From contig JARGXX010000073.1 of NCBI GenBank assembly GCA_030374765.1, forward strand, positions 248,001 through 312,000: a DNA stretch of 64,000 nt, given 5' to 3'. Positions 21,685-34,320 of this stretch are shown piece by piece. A program made the position numbers and the translations under genes. The first letter of the stretch is position 1. Every line of letters starts with the position of its first letter. Source of the stretch: Agarophyton chilense. Taxonomy: Eukaryota; Rhodophyta; Florideophyceae; Gracilariales; Gracilariaceae. A model generated the notes under the pieces. The model saw only the letters and a list, made by a program, of their open reading frames with translations. It was not told where the DNA came from and ran no database searches.

Positions 21685-22590
21685 ATGCAGGAAACCCACC
21701 CAACTGAGCAGACCAAGACTCCTACGGCACGACAAAGTGCGACTTCTCAGCCGGCAATGTCGCCTGACACTCAGGTTGATACCGCTAGCGATCGCAGGAG
21801 CACGAAAAGCCAGCCGCAAGAAGTACTGACCCCCCAGGATAACCCTGAAAGGATTCGCCGAGAACCCACGTTGGCAGCGCGTTTACGAGAACCCCTCACC
21901 AGAGCCACCTCTAGGTCAGGAACTCCCAAAGGAGAACTCCATAAGACCGAAGAAATTAGAGAAAACATTCTCGAAGGGCTTGCCGACCTTCTCTGGCCCC
22001 ATCTCCGTGAGCTCTTCTCAGCCCATGTGGGTTCCATTGTAGACAGGCGACTCGCTACGGCGATCGCCGACCATACGGATGACCTAATTACGCGAATCGT
22101 CCCCAAGGTCATGGAGTCGAAGCTATTCATTGACTCCTTCCTTCAGGCCGTTCAAGCAGCACTCATCGGCCAGTCAGGAAACACGGTCCCCAGGACCACT
22201 CTACAAGTCAACCATCCGGCTTCTATATGGCAGCCCCCTACCGAACCCCCAAGAGTGGCGGCATTACCAGCCCCTCGCCGGGAACATCACCAGTTAAATC
22301 CAATGGAAGGACAATCTGGCAGCAGAAGAGAGGCTCCGCCACTCAAAGAGAGACAGATTGCTCGACCCAAAAGATAATATGAGGTACAGTGACCTCAGGG
22401 TTCCATCGGGTCTGAAAGAGAGAGCGATCCTTTATGTCCCTATTCCGCCGGAAAGAAAAGAAGAAACCGCAGGAGAAAGAAGAACAGAAGGAGTAAAAGG
22501 AGAGACCATTCGGACACGAGTGATTCCGAATCGGCCTCGACTGAAACGACTGACTCGGAAGTGGATGAGACTGCCGTTCGAGACCTAAAA
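21685..22590 (+). pseudogene. gag region of fossil A
   Basis: An open 230-codon frame (21685-22377) gives a Thr/Gln/Pro-rich start, then an amphipathic helical segment with ENILEGLADLLWPHLRELFS and a basic end; a basic Arg/Lys-rich stretch continues to about 22590. Position directly after the 5' LTR and the composition fit the structural gag protein. No zinc knuckle is seen. Broken. Confidence 0.6.
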
Positions 22591-23929
22591 CCACTGACAA
22601 CGACAAACGAACTTTCCTTTAAGTTTATGGACTACCAGAACTATCCGTTGGCCGACAGGTCTCCGAAATATTCTGGTTCGGTGGCTCGAAGAGTCGCGAA
22701 ATGAGCTGAACGGATGCAGCTAACCATTACGGACATTTTTTCGGGTTCCGATCCCGTTTCTGTCCTTATGTTTCTCAGTTTGTTCCGTATGGCCCGCGAA
22801 CAGAACGTTTTCCACGAGGGCGCCGCTCTTTACCTTTTCCAATTCTTTTTTTACAGGACCCGCGCGTGACCAAGTGGTTTCGAAGATATCTGGAACAACT
22901 TCCCTCGTGTGCACTCAAGACCGTGAGCTCCCCAGGACATATCCTCAGGTTGTTCATTACATTTTGGGAACCTATGCCACGGATGACGTCATAATGGATG
23001 CCCACCAGGAAGTGATATCCTTTAGGTAGAGCTCTAGCATGACCGGATCCGCTTTCCCAGACGACCTATGGAAGAAGGCTTACGGATGTGGAAACGTATT
23101 CTCCGAAGGATGGCTTGAATGTCATTTCATCACGGGAGTAATCCCTCCCATTCGGACATATGTCCGTAACTACCACACGGAAAACCCACAGTACTCCTTC
23201 CGACGGCTCGTCACCTAAGCCGAAAGTTATAACAAAACCTACAGCACTTCCAGGCGCAATGCTGCAACTCTATTGCGTAAACCAGACCAAGCCCATTTGG
23301 TTAACTCCACGGAATTGGATATGGATTCATCATTCCAGTATGCCGACTCGGGAGATATACTTGCGGTTAATTTCAGTGCCCCTCCGTCTGTGCCCCCATC
23401 ATATACTTGCTAGGGAACCACAGCGACCACTGGACCACCCACACCCAAGTATTTTTCATTTCCGTCCCGCAAAGACGTTTTTTCGCTCACCAAGGGCTTG
23501 TTTTCTGTGCCTTTCCATGATCCAACCCTGTGACTGCACGAAGTATGTACCTTAGAAGGCACGAAAACATCTGCTAGCCTTAACGGAAGGGAATGAAAAG
23601 GTGGGAAGATCAGGAACAGCTGGAAGCTCCCGCTGTGCCATAAATCCGGATACCCTAATAAAAGCCCCACAGGTTTATGCCATTTTCGACCGTACAGACG
23701 ACCCCGAAGAGAAACCCCAACCTGAGGATGAATCGGAAACCCGATCGGAAAACGCTTAGAGGGTCGACACGAGGCAAATCCTCACGCTTTAAGTCCATGC
23801 CTCAACCAATTGGATGGTTAGGAGCCAAGGCATTCCTCACCCCCCCACACAAACCACAACCATTGGACCACTTAGAATGAACCAAATTTGGAAGACAGTA
23901 TCGACCATGTCTGTATCCTCAGGAAGGAG

Positions 23930-26900
23930 AATTATAAAGGTCGAGTAACCATGAAACTACGTTCAAACAGCTCCCGAGTGGCCACAGTCGTATTGCCGAC
24001 AGGCGCTGGTCCCATTATGGTCCATTCTAAGCTACTATCATTTGGTTGGAAAAATTCGGTCAGACAAGGAAGATCCCCAGAACTACCGATGCATCACGTA
24101 GACCAATGGACATTAAGGGGATAGTAACACTTTACATACACTTAGGACGATTCCAAGTTCGCACGTGGTTCCTTTTACGTCCTAACTTGGGCGCTGACGC
24201 AATCGTAGGGACCTCCTTTATCGATCGATATATTAAGTCTATTTATCCTGGCCTTAGGAAAGTCGCGTTCTATGGCCCCCCTTCCATCTCCATAATTGGC
24301 TCCGTCCCAGGGCCGGAAGCTAACCTCAAACGAGCAATTGTCTCCAAAAATACTAATTTCAATAAGGTTCGCTTATCGAAATCCATAACGATACCCCCAA
24401 CGACCCAGATCACTGTATTCGTCCATTCCCAGTCCTTAGGTTTCGTGGCGATACAGAACCACCTGAACACGGTTCTGAAGCACCTCAACTTAATGGCTAA
24501 TGGAGTAATGGACATCCGCCCGCCCTTCTTGGTCACGATCAGAAACTTTCGAGATAAGCCCGTACGGTTCGCTAAATTTACAGTGATTGGCATCACTCTA
24601 CCAGCCCCTGTGGCCACTTTGGAGGCCCAATTGGATAACATTTCAACGTCAACTCCCGAAGAAGACGTCGACTTTTAGGAGGGAACAATCGCTATCGGCG
24701 CAGAATTCGAATCCTATACGCCCCAGGTAATTGATCTCTTGAGGGAATACCAGAACATATGGTCAGGTAGATTGGGAAAAATCAGAGCCAGTAAACACCG
24801 CATTGACCTTCAGGATGATGCTAGACCACAGCTACAGCACCGATACCGTACAGGCCAGAAGGGTTAGGAAATTGTCGCCGACCAGATAGACAAAACGCGC
24901 AAAGCTCACTTCATCGATCCTGCCCTTCCTAACCAATCCGAATGGTAAAGTCCCCTTGTCCTCGCAGCAAAGAAGGATAGCTCCATCAGATTCTGTGTCG
25001 ACTACAGGAAGCTGAACGCAGTAACCAAGAGGGAGTCATACCCGATACCCCATATGGATGACTGTCTAGATTCTTTAGGTGAAGCGGTCGTATTCACCAC
25101 ACTGGGCGCTCATTTCGGATATTGAAAAATCCCTATGGCTGAGAATGCGAGAGCACTGACAACCTTTACCACCCACGAAAGTCTCTTCAGATTTACTCTT
25201 ATGCTCTTTGGTTTAAAGAATGCGGCTGCAACCTTCCAACGGGTTATGGACATCATACCCTCCAGGGTCAAATGGAAACTCGCCCTGGTCTATTTGTGTG
25301 ACGTAATAATCTTCTCACGAACCGTGAAAGAACACCTTCGCCACGTGAGGATGGTGCTAATAATCTTACAGGACGCTGGAGTAACCCTGGAACTCCACTA
25401 ATGCGCCTTTTTCAGTCCTCAGTGTACTATCTCGGTCCCGTCGTCCTCCCAGGAAAGTTAAAGATAGCCAGAAGGACCACGGATGCAATCCGCCGTGCCA
25501 AAACTACCAGAACCCACACGGAACTACGATCCTTCTTGGGCTAGTGAAATGTTTACCGACGTTTCGTCCAAGGATTTGCTAAAATCTGGGCGTCTCGCAA
25601 CGCAATGTTGAGGAAGGGAGGACCTTCGGAGATTGAGGACATTACCGAAAACCAATACCAAACATTTCAGACCCTAAAGGACAAATTGCTAAAACCACCT
25701 ATACTGGCTTAACCGAAACCCAATAGGTCTTTTATCTCGGACATAGACGCTTCTGATGTCCAAGTGGAATGTGCCCTGCTACAGTATCGAGATTCACCAA
25801 AGGATTATCGACCTATTTGACACTGGAGCAGAACTCTCAACAGCGCGGAGCGAAATAACAGGACTTCGGAAAAGGAATGTCTCGCCATCGTATGATCTGT
25901 GTTAGCACTCCGACCACACTTCGAGGGATCTAGGTTCACCATTAGGACAGACCATTATTCACTCCGCTGGTTCCTAAATATGACCGATACATCAAGTCGC
26001 CTCGCTCGTTGGCGCCTTACGCTGTCAGAGTATGACTATGATCTAACCTATAGGCCAGGCATCATGCACCATGCAGCAAATGACCTCTCGCGAATCATTA
26101 CCGACGGAGCCGATGACACGCAATTGGACGACGTCATTCCTACGCACTTCACAGATGATTGACTTCAGGATAATACGGAAACGAATTAGCTTATGGGTAT
26201 GGTCAAAGTGGATGACCCTGAGGTAAAGAAGAATAAAGTCTACTTATTGTACTGGGAGACAGTACCACCGAATTCGACACCACCTCGGGTTAATGTAATA
26301 ACCCCAGAAAAGAATAGCTCCTCCCTATAACTATTGAGGAGCTTCTACAGGCGCAGGTCGAAGACGAGTACAGCAAGGAAAAGGCCCACTTGGTAGGATC
26401 CCTGGGATGCCTATTCGACTACGACCGATTCGGAATACTGTGTCGCCGCTCACCACTGAATTGAAAACTCCCACAGGTAGCACCAAGGTTACTGAGGACG
26501 CGATTCCTATTCCTCGCTCATTTCCTTTTCTTATCTGGTCACCCTGAAGGCCGACAAATGTACCAGACCCTACGGAAGTTCTTCTACCGGCCACTAATGG
26601 CGCAGGGCCTATAGCAAACCGCACGGAACTGAACCTCGTGAACACAAATCCGAGGGTTGCGCGCCAACCATCAGGCCAAATTGAAACTATTCCCTGCCGC
26701 GGGCCCGATGGAATTTGTCGCAATGGATATACTGGGACCTTTTTCTAAGCTGTCCCATAGGAAATGGTTTGTCTTGGTCATAACCGATAGGTTTTCCAAA
26801 CTAACCCGAGCCCTACCTCTTGAAAAGACAAAATCCACAGATGTCGCCATGGCATTCTTGTCTCACTTGGTATATCACTAGGGCCCGCCACTCTACCTCC

Positions 26901-27910
26901 TTACGGATAATGGCAGCCAGTTTGTCTCCAAATTCTTTTCGCACGTTTGTGCTACCTTAAGTATCAAACATATAAACAATACGGCATACCACCCGCAAAC
27001 CAATGTTCAAGCCGAATGCTTTGAACGTACCTTTCTAAACCGAATGGGACACTACGTATCGGAGCACCAATTGGACATGGACGACTACGTTGAGCCACTG
27101 GCTTGTGCCTACAACACTCAAGTACACGCTTCAACGGAGATAACAGCTTCTGATTTAACGCTAAAGAGATCGGCACTGCCGATAGCTATCGACCTTCAGG
27201 AGTCCTTTATACCCCAAGACATAACCGAAGGAATGACTCCTACTCAGGCAAAGCTCTACTCGCACCGACGAATCGACAAAATTATCCAGTCTGCTAGATC
27301 TGTACTTACCAAAGACCAACGGCGATACAAAGACAATTTCGACAAAGCCGTCTGTAACCCACCTATTTTCATGAAAGGAGAATTGGTTTAGCTGGACCGG
27401 CCATCGAAAGACAGTAATGACCTCGAAAATACTACGCGGAAACTCCAACCCCGCTCGATGGAACCATATAAAGTCCTTAAGGACAATCAACACAAAATTA
27501 CAATACTAATTGAGGGTCAACAGGACACCGTGGCTATTTATCGGGTGACCTGAGCTCCCAGCTCCTCGGGACCACCAAAGTCCCAGCCCCTTGGCCCAAC
27601 GGAGTCGCTACGACTTCAGGTCGAAGCTCAGGTCCCACAGCTCCTAATGCAAGTTCCGCGGACCCGACTATCCTCATGGACCCATAAGTGAATGCCAATG
27701 ACGATGACTCATCTCTCCCGACCAACTCCGATAAATTCGCCCCTCTGGACCACACTATCTTCCGGGGGAGGAACAACAACAAAAAAGTTTTGGAACGAAT
27801 CATCTCCGCTGGTCGGGGAGAAGATGAAATAATGCGCTATCGCGTCAGTTGATTTGGCTATGCTACCAAGGACGACACTTTGCAAAAGCCTCAAGCCATT
27901 CCGATCTAAG
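23930..27910 (+). pseudogene. Ty3/gypsy pol of fossil A
   Basis: In order: protease-like region (about 23930-24300, PTGAGPIMVHSKLL and GTSFIDRYIKSIYP), RT (about 24700-25500, with LFGLKNAAATFQRVMD), RNase H (about 25560-26160, with IRTDHYSLRWFLN and TYRPGIMHHAANDLSR), integrase core (about 26690-27020, with FVAMDILGPFSKL and LTDNGSQF), integrase tail (27044-27520) and a chromodomain-like segment (about 27780-27880, KVLERIISAGRGEDE). Broken, many breaks. Confidence 0.85.
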
Positions 27911-28253
27911 TTTTTCCCCGTTATTGGCGCAAATCGGCAGCGCAGAGCGCAATTTTCAGGAGGGGGCGACCATTGGCCCGAATAATACCAAAACGTCTCT
28001 TGATACGCTGCCCGACACAACGGTACGACGTAGCTCCCGCATCAGGCAACAACTTCAGTCTCCAGGCGACACCTGAGGAAGACCTGAAGAAGCTCCCAAG
28101 GTTCGGACGGCGTCCGGAGGCATGCAAGTTTGAGAAACACAGGATCGACTTTAGGAAAGAACAAACATTACTTTATTGTACAAACTAGCAGAGGCCTAGC
28201 AGCACTCTCCATGACCTCAAGGTTCGCAAAAGCGCTCTAAACACTAACAGGAA

Positions 28254-29228
28254 TCACTGGGGGAGCGCATGGGTAGCCCCGTTGTCCTCATCGGAACCAG
28301 CTGGAGCTGAACCGGGGCTATAATCATCCGAGGAGCCTACTGTACCAATATGACCTGCACCAGCGGGCCGAGCAGGCTTCTTCAGAAAAGTTTGACCTGA
28401 GGAACTATTGTCATTCTCAGAAGACTCCCGGTCGCTCAAATTTAGACCATACCGAGCATCCAAGTCGGCAGTACCACTCTGGGACATCATTTGTGCATTC
28501 TGCTGCAGGAGATTGACCAAAATGGTCTTCAAATCTTTAGCCTGCTGGACAGTCGAGTCGTAGCGCGCGGAGCGACGGGCCCAGGAGCAAGCTTCCCTCA
28601 GAACTGTTGCAATGTTCATCGACGAAGTAATACCAACGGTACGGCAGACATGATGGAGATCCACGGCTGCAGCCGTGACCAAAACGGGAATATGAGGCAA
28701 TGGAGAGGACGGCGCGATGTCTACCCCCACAGTGGACTTTTAAGCCATCGGATCACCTAAAAGACCAGCGGCTTCGACAGTAAGCTCTACAGAAGGGATG
28801 TCCACTAAGGCGACGGGCGGCTCATATGAGAGTTCATCCTGAAGAGCAATGCCTGGAGGAGCTGGAGGATGGAAGGCAGTCGGCAACACAACATTGGGCT
28901 CGACCGGAGGATTGACGCCCTCCACGGATATGATGAAGGGATCTTCAACGAAGAACTCTCCATCGGACATACCAACAGGAACCAGCGACGTAGCCTCCAA
29001 ATCAGGCTCCAAGCATATGGGTTTAAATCCACTGCCCTTCGGGTAGTTGAAAGGCCGATAACGCCTCGAAATGTCCAATGGTTGACTCCTCAAAGGCCTG
29101 GCGGGATTGGCACGAGTGTCGTCCCGACCCTGCGGATGGAACTGAATCAGGCGGGCTGACCGACGTGAACTACGATGGACGAAGCGCGCACCGTGGTTCA
29201 AGGTGGAAGAAGCGAGTAGAATCACCAA
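28254..29228 (-). pseudogene. Accessory frame antisense to pol of fossil A
   Basis: Two consecutive minus-strand frames (29228-28740 and 28730-28254) lie between pol and the 3' LTR. The first is Pro-rich, with AFHPPAPPGIALQDELSYEP. The second has a helical stretch IATVLREACSWARRSARYD and a Ser/Asp-rich tail. The helical part resembles the equivalent antisense frame in fossil B (shared pattern R-x-A-x-Y then Q-A-x-x-L). Same placement as in elements B and C. Function unknown; broken. Confidence 0.55.
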
Positions 29229-29610
29229 AGGAAAAGCGGAGAATAGGGAAGGCGGCGGTGACCCCCTCTGTGTGCGTAACGTACCTTAGGCGAAATAACT
29301 GCCAAACTGGTGCAAAGGGTCAGCTCATACGTACTCGTATCCCGAAGATGGTTGCGATGCTACACCCTGTCCCGCCCAATGGTAACGAGAGCAACTAAGC
29401 ACTCACGTCCGCCGGATTGGTCATGGGCCGTCGATATGTCGGAAACGGCACCGCTTGTGTCCATTCCATTAGGGTGATGATAGTCACGATGTTGTGCCCC
29501 TGAAGGCAAGATTAGGAATTGACCTATACGTCCAATTAGGGTTAGAACCCAAGGAAGGTGTGAGGCAATCTGGACTTCGCCGTGATGGTCGAATCCTAAG
29601 AAGGGAGATA

Positions 29611-29876
29611 TGTGAAGGAGCAACGATTATGGTTGAGTCCTGTACGTCGCCAGGGCCCGAGGTGTCTTACAGACGCGACGTGGACTGGCCGACCTCAGCT
29701 CGACATATTTAGGGAATTATTTTATTTTATTTAGTTATGATAGAATAGCTTTACAGTGCTAGGCGGATCTCAGCGCCTCGCCATTGATAATTACTTGGCC
29801 CAAGGGAAGCTTCTCCCTTAGAATCGGGTAGGCACCGTTACGATACTTAATTACCCACCTTGGTACATTAGCTCCA
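29611..29876 (+). repeat. 3' LTR copy of fossil A
   Basis: Begins TGTGAAGGAGCAACG directly after a purine tract and matches the 5' LTR along its length. Unusually it is followed by AATTGGTCTTCAAGCC, the same primer-site-like sequence that follows the 5' LTR, so this copy seems to continue into a second internal region cut short at about 29900. Confidence 0.75.
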
Positions 29877-29904
29877 CCAATTGGTCTTCAAGCCATCGTT
29901 TTTA

Positions 29905-31380
29905 GCGGCAGAGAAGTGTGTTTCTTTGTCGAAAATACGAAGAACTGGTTTCTCGTCAATTTACATAAAATCAATGAAGACTCATTCATTGAAACGAACG
30001 TTTTTAGCGCCGATCGTATCTCCGAACCTGTTCGAAGTGTTTTGAATGCGCAGGCATGGGTCACAATGCTTTGCAGTTTTCTTAAGGGTAACCATTGTTT
30101 CTAGGGTTGCTTCTTCTGGTTTGGCTCTTTTCAGAAGATTGAAAAGCTTTTCCGAAGAAGGATGGAAGATCTGACGGTGTAATTGTTGATGTTGCGCCTT
30201 GGTGTAGAATATGCAAGGAGCAAATATCATAGTGACGAAAACATGACTACTCCTGGCCCCATTTGTCATTCTCTGGCAGAAGCTTTCCCAAATACATCCT
30301 TGACTGCATCGATGTCCCGTTTTCCAAGCTGCCTTACATTTGTGGCACTCGTCACGAAGGCGGCTTTCCTCAAATGTCCTAAAAAAAGATAGAAATCGGC
30401 GGGAATCAGTATCAATATTGCGAGGAGGGTACTTCCTGAAGAGTTTGGCATCGCGACCGTAACGCTGAGACAGAGTCTCTTCTTCCAGTTGTTGGCTGTA
30501 AAGACCTTTACTTGCGTCTTTGATTTCATTTTTCAACTGTAGATATTCTCGTAACGCGGTGATGAAGCCGTTGAAAGTATACTTGGAGGTATTATTATTG
30601 CTAGTTGGTCGCTTTGCCCAGAACATACCTATTACGGCATTATGGAGGTATTCAATTTTTTATGCTTCAATGCGGAAGTGTGGAGGAAAGTGTGGGGAGA
30701 GTTCTTCGACAAATGTTACTTTCTTTGTCAGGCCCTGAGAGAGTGTCGTGATCTCGTTTTCCGACATCAATTTTCCCACTGGTAAAGATTTAAACATGCT
30801 GTTCACCTGGAGTTAGCAAGCATTTCTGTTATCATTCTCGGGAATAAGCTTTTCCATAGCCTGGAAACTCATATCATTGCGGGCATTGTTGAAAATGAAA
30901 GTACGGCCAGGTCCATCGAGAATGTTGAAAAAGTTATTGGCCTTCTGCGACGAGGTCAAACGATGGTGACGTTGAGCATACGTTATAACATCGAAGAGTG
31001 AGTTCAATGGACTGATTAAGATCACCAGTGACGCACATACCTTTGAAATGATGGAAGACATATTTCGATTTTCGCGTGTATTCGAAAGCTCTAGTAGAAT
31101 TGAACTGTGATCGACCATTGATCGTATTAGCGATGCGAGATGGTTGTACACCACCAGCGTCGGTGGCTCTTTCTGGCGTCGATAGATTGTACGGGATTAG
31201 CGAATTTGCACCAACTTTAGACTATGCTTCTGCAACATCGGGAGCTGTCAATGAAAAAGCGGCAGGAGATAGTTTCGGTTCAGTGCCTAGTTCTTCACTG
31301 CTCGGAAAATTGGCGGACACTCTCGACAAGCAAGACAAAGAACCATTTCGACGATAAAACTAGATACCGACCTTTATTCC
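29905..31380 (-). mobile_element. Ty1/copia fossil, gag to integrase start
   Basis: Minus strand: gag (about 31360-30700, with GPGRTFIFNNARNDMSFQAM, a copia gag hallmark), a Cys/His-containing stretch DECHKCKAAWKTGHRC (about 30340), and the integrase zinc-binding segment (about 30170-30020, HRQIFHPSSEKLFNLLKRA then AKHCDPCLRI). A 214-codon frame is open at 30626-29982. It stops where fossil A's LTR copy begins, so the rest of pol is absent here. Broken, many breaks. It is a different subfamily from the copia fossil at 1.6-4.2 kb. Confidence 0.8.
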
Positions 31381-32463
31381 ATGTTGTGAGGCCCTCCTAA
31401 ACGCATTCTAGCTCGTCTAACGCGGCCGTATCAGGAACACGCTGCACCGGAAAAAGCGGTGCCTCGAAGAATTCTTCTGCAATCGTGCTTTCAGGATACG
31501 GTAAATAGCCGTTGAGAGCATTGCATATCTCTTTTTGCGATACGGTGTGGATGGGATGAAGTTGTTTGTCTCATCTACTACTGGATACATAGAGAGTATG
31601 AATATCTAACAGTCTCGAAGATTTCTTCCAGTTTCGGTACGCGGTTCGATCAACAAAGCAGAGTGCATGTGCCTCATACGGTCGTAGTGGGATAGCGTTT
31701 ATGAACTTTTTGAAGACATAGAGTGCTAGAAATTTCAAGAAAACGTTACGAAGCCCCAAACACATAACACACAACCGAAGCTCACAGTATTGGATTTTCA
31801 TGTCAATGGCAACGGTTTGACCTCTGTTGCAATATCGTATACAATCAAAATAGCTCAGGATTTCAAAAAAGGTAGTTGCTTTGTTTGACCGTAGACAGCT
31901 ATATCTAAACTGGAGGCAAGGCGGTTCTTCGCCAAGAAAAGAAGCTCTGCTCTAAAAGAAATATCAAATCCCAAAAATCTGCTCTAAAAGAAATATCAAA
32001 TCCCAAAAATCTGCTCTTTCACTCTTCGAGGAGAAAGCAGGCTGCATTCAGAGCAGTGATCGTATTGGAGAGATGCGGGCCCGCTGGCGGCCTACGCTGG
32101 CGCAAGCATTGAAAATCTGCTTCATGCGGTAGCAAATATTTGAAATAGTTTCAACTAATTTGCTACCCATGATTCGACGACGCAAAGTTGCCACATACTC
32201 AGCAGAAAATATATGTTCTCTAAAGGGACATCCACTGAATAACACCCTCCTTCACTTTAATTAGTCACTGTCATGTAGAGCGTCACTCTAGAGAAACGAA
32301 ATCGCTGAATACAACAATTGCCAATGTCGGGGGCGATGGCTACCGCAACCATCACTCTAACTATGAAAGCCATTTTTAAGTGCTGTCACTATGCAGTGAT
32401 TATACTCTGTATTGTGGTTTACTGAAGGAGTTTACTACTACGAAAACAATAAAAATGGTTGTA
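31381..32463. other. Mostly non-coding; possible copia 5' region
   Basis: One minus-strand frame of 76 codons (31801-31571, with LGLRNVFLKFLALYVFKKFI) is open but not recognised. A short tandem repeat lies at 31947-32017. The position upstream of copia gag on the minus strand suggests leader or LTR DNA, but no TG..CA pair is visible. Confidence 0.35.
31947..32017 (+). repeat. 32-bp tandem duplication
   Basis: CTGCTCTAAAAGAAATATCA plus 12 further bases is repeated exactly (31947-31978, 31979-32010), with a partial third unit CTGCTCT (32011-32017). It is perfect, so recent. No function is suggested. Confidence 0.9.
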
Positions 32464-34046
32464 CAATCCCCGAAAAGTGAAACGCAACAACGCCACCCAA
32501 CGCATTGTCTGGCACCTCAGCAACACTGCGCTAATATCAAACAGTCCGGCCGAAAGGTTTTTATTCATAGTGCCTTAAACATGTGATCATATCTTGCTAT
32601 CCCAATCAGCTTTGGCACCGAAGCATAAAACAATACATACACCCCAATATAGACCACGAAATTACAACGCGCAGAAATACGTCATAAGCACAAAACGTTA
32701 CTTTATTAGTACTTTGTAGCATCGCCCTTTGCATCAATGACATCTAATTAGACGCATCTTAATACTGTGATACAGTTTCAGTGAGTCGGCTTACTCAATT
32801 CTTTTCCACACCTCTACAATTGTTTCCTTCAAATCTTCTACATTTTCAAACTGCTTGTCACCAGCATTAAATTTCCTTGCCATTTCACCCCACATTCTCA
32901 ATTATATTGAGGTCCAGGGACTTGGCAGGCCAAGGTAGAGTCAGCACACGATGCTGCAGCTGCCAATTGTGCGTATATTTTGCAGTATGAATCGAACAAT
33001 TCTCTTGTTAAAAAATATATGTAGACGAATCTCCAAACACCTCCACCACAAAGGGCAGCAGACCCTTCTGTAAAGTAAAGCAATACATCTCTTCATTCTG
33101 ATTACCACTTGTCATTATGAGCTCGGACTCATCATAAAACGATAAAGCCCCCAAACCATAACAGAAGCACCACCATTTTAGCGCGTAGAAAAAAGCGGCG
33201 TTGGTCCTTTCTCAAATCATGCCAATAGTAAGCAAGAACGTCGGGGCCATAGAAATTAAACTTCTTTTCATCATAAAAGAACCACTTTTATCCAAAACGG
33301 GTCTCCTTTTTGGATGTGTACCGACGTGTCCATTGAAGGTGCTTCTCTTTGTGACTTTTGTTTATTTTTGGGGTCTTCAAGAGTTTGCGGTAGTGAAGAA
33401 GAAGAGTGTTTCGCAATGTTTTTATTGTATGCGTCGAAAACCGATATGCAAGTTGAGTCTCGTTTTAAAGATCATGAGCGCTATAGTTTCCTGTAGACGC
33501 GAGCTTTACTAGCAGCCTTGTCTTTTTTGGATGTTTCGAGAGCATTTTTAGGCTTTGTGGCGGGATTTTTTTCGGTAGGAGGCTTCAAACCCCGAGATAT
33601 AGGGGAAGGAGACCTGAACAGTTGGTTCGCTATGTGACAAATCGGTATTTGTTCTCTGCGCAGTGCTACAATTTGGCACTTTTCGTATTTTGTAAGGTAG
33701 CCAGTGGGTGGCATGATTGCATTTTATGGAAGAGATGGATGTGTGCACGTGATAGAATAACAATGGTAGAGTACTGCTGCAAGATATAAAGGCAATTGAC
33801 CATTTTGTTTGGCGGGAATGGTTAAAGGAAGTGTTTTTTGACCGTTGTATTTTCGCGTTCCTGTTCGCGCCATACTCGATAGAACGCACGTAGACAAGGG
33901 GATTCCGGAGCACGCAGGGTAGTAATGAATCTATGTTGCATGTGAATGACATGCTTTTACGCCAGCCGCTTTATTCTGGGATTGGAGGAATCGTTGCAGC
34001 TTCGCCTTCTACATATTGCGTGTTGCGCTTCAAATTTCGGGGACTG
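32464..34046 (-). mobile_element. Tc1/mariner element, ends complete
   Basis: A 1583-bp DNA transposon bounded by inverted ends: CAATCCCCGAAAAGTGAAAC at 32464 and its counterpart ending TTTCGGGGACTG at 34046, both flanked by the TA target dinucleotide (32462-32463 and 34047-34048). The same CAGTCCCCGAAA end is found at 42355 and, in variant form, at 1509. It carries one decayed transposase gene on the minus strand. Confidence 0.9.
32703..33714 (-). pseudogene. Tc1-type transposase, decayed
   Basis: The start ATG at 33714 opens MPPTGYLTKYEKCQIVALRR, a helix-turn-helix start nearly matching that of the copy at 42688. Later pieces include SFMMKRSLISMAPTFLLTIG around the first catalytic region, CSIHTAKYTHNWQLQHRVLT and LPWPAKSLDLNIIENVG at the DD34E end, and the C-terminal FNAGDKQFENVEDLKETIVE. 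A minus-strand AATAAA lies near 32705 just after the likely stop. Several stops and at least one frameshift (between IIENVG and WGEMARKF) separate the pieces. Expected length is about 335 residues. Confidence 0.85.
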
Positions 34047-34320
34047 TATGTCGCCATGATGGTTGGCGGGATGTTCTTATATTATCGCACACCACTGTAG
34101 CTGCGCCCCCGGTGAGGTGTAGGACGGGGTTTCAAATATGAAAATGAGATTGGAGGATTGGAAAAACGTCACTAAGAGCATTTCCATCAGAGTAGGATAA
34201 ATTAACAAATCATCTAAAACGTGTAGCAATCTAAATGGACAGGGCTATTTCTTCAATTTTCTCCACATTATGTTCGTAGAGCCCCACCTGTATTTACCAT
34301 TTTCTCAAACCTCAAGCACA

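Larger units (their letters stand above)
21110..29876 (+). mobile_element. Ty3/gypsy fossil A (chromodomain type), old
   Basis: Paired LTRs (21110-21374 and 29611-29876, about 265 bp) flank gag (about 21685-22590), pol (about 23930-27910) and minus-strand frames (29228-28254). A purine tract AAGAAGGGAGATA precedes the 3' LTR, and AATTGGTATTC after the 5' LTR is a candidate primer-binding site. By eye the LTRs differ at roughly one base in six, so the insertion is old. Broken, many breaks. No target duplication is evident. Confidence 0.85.
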
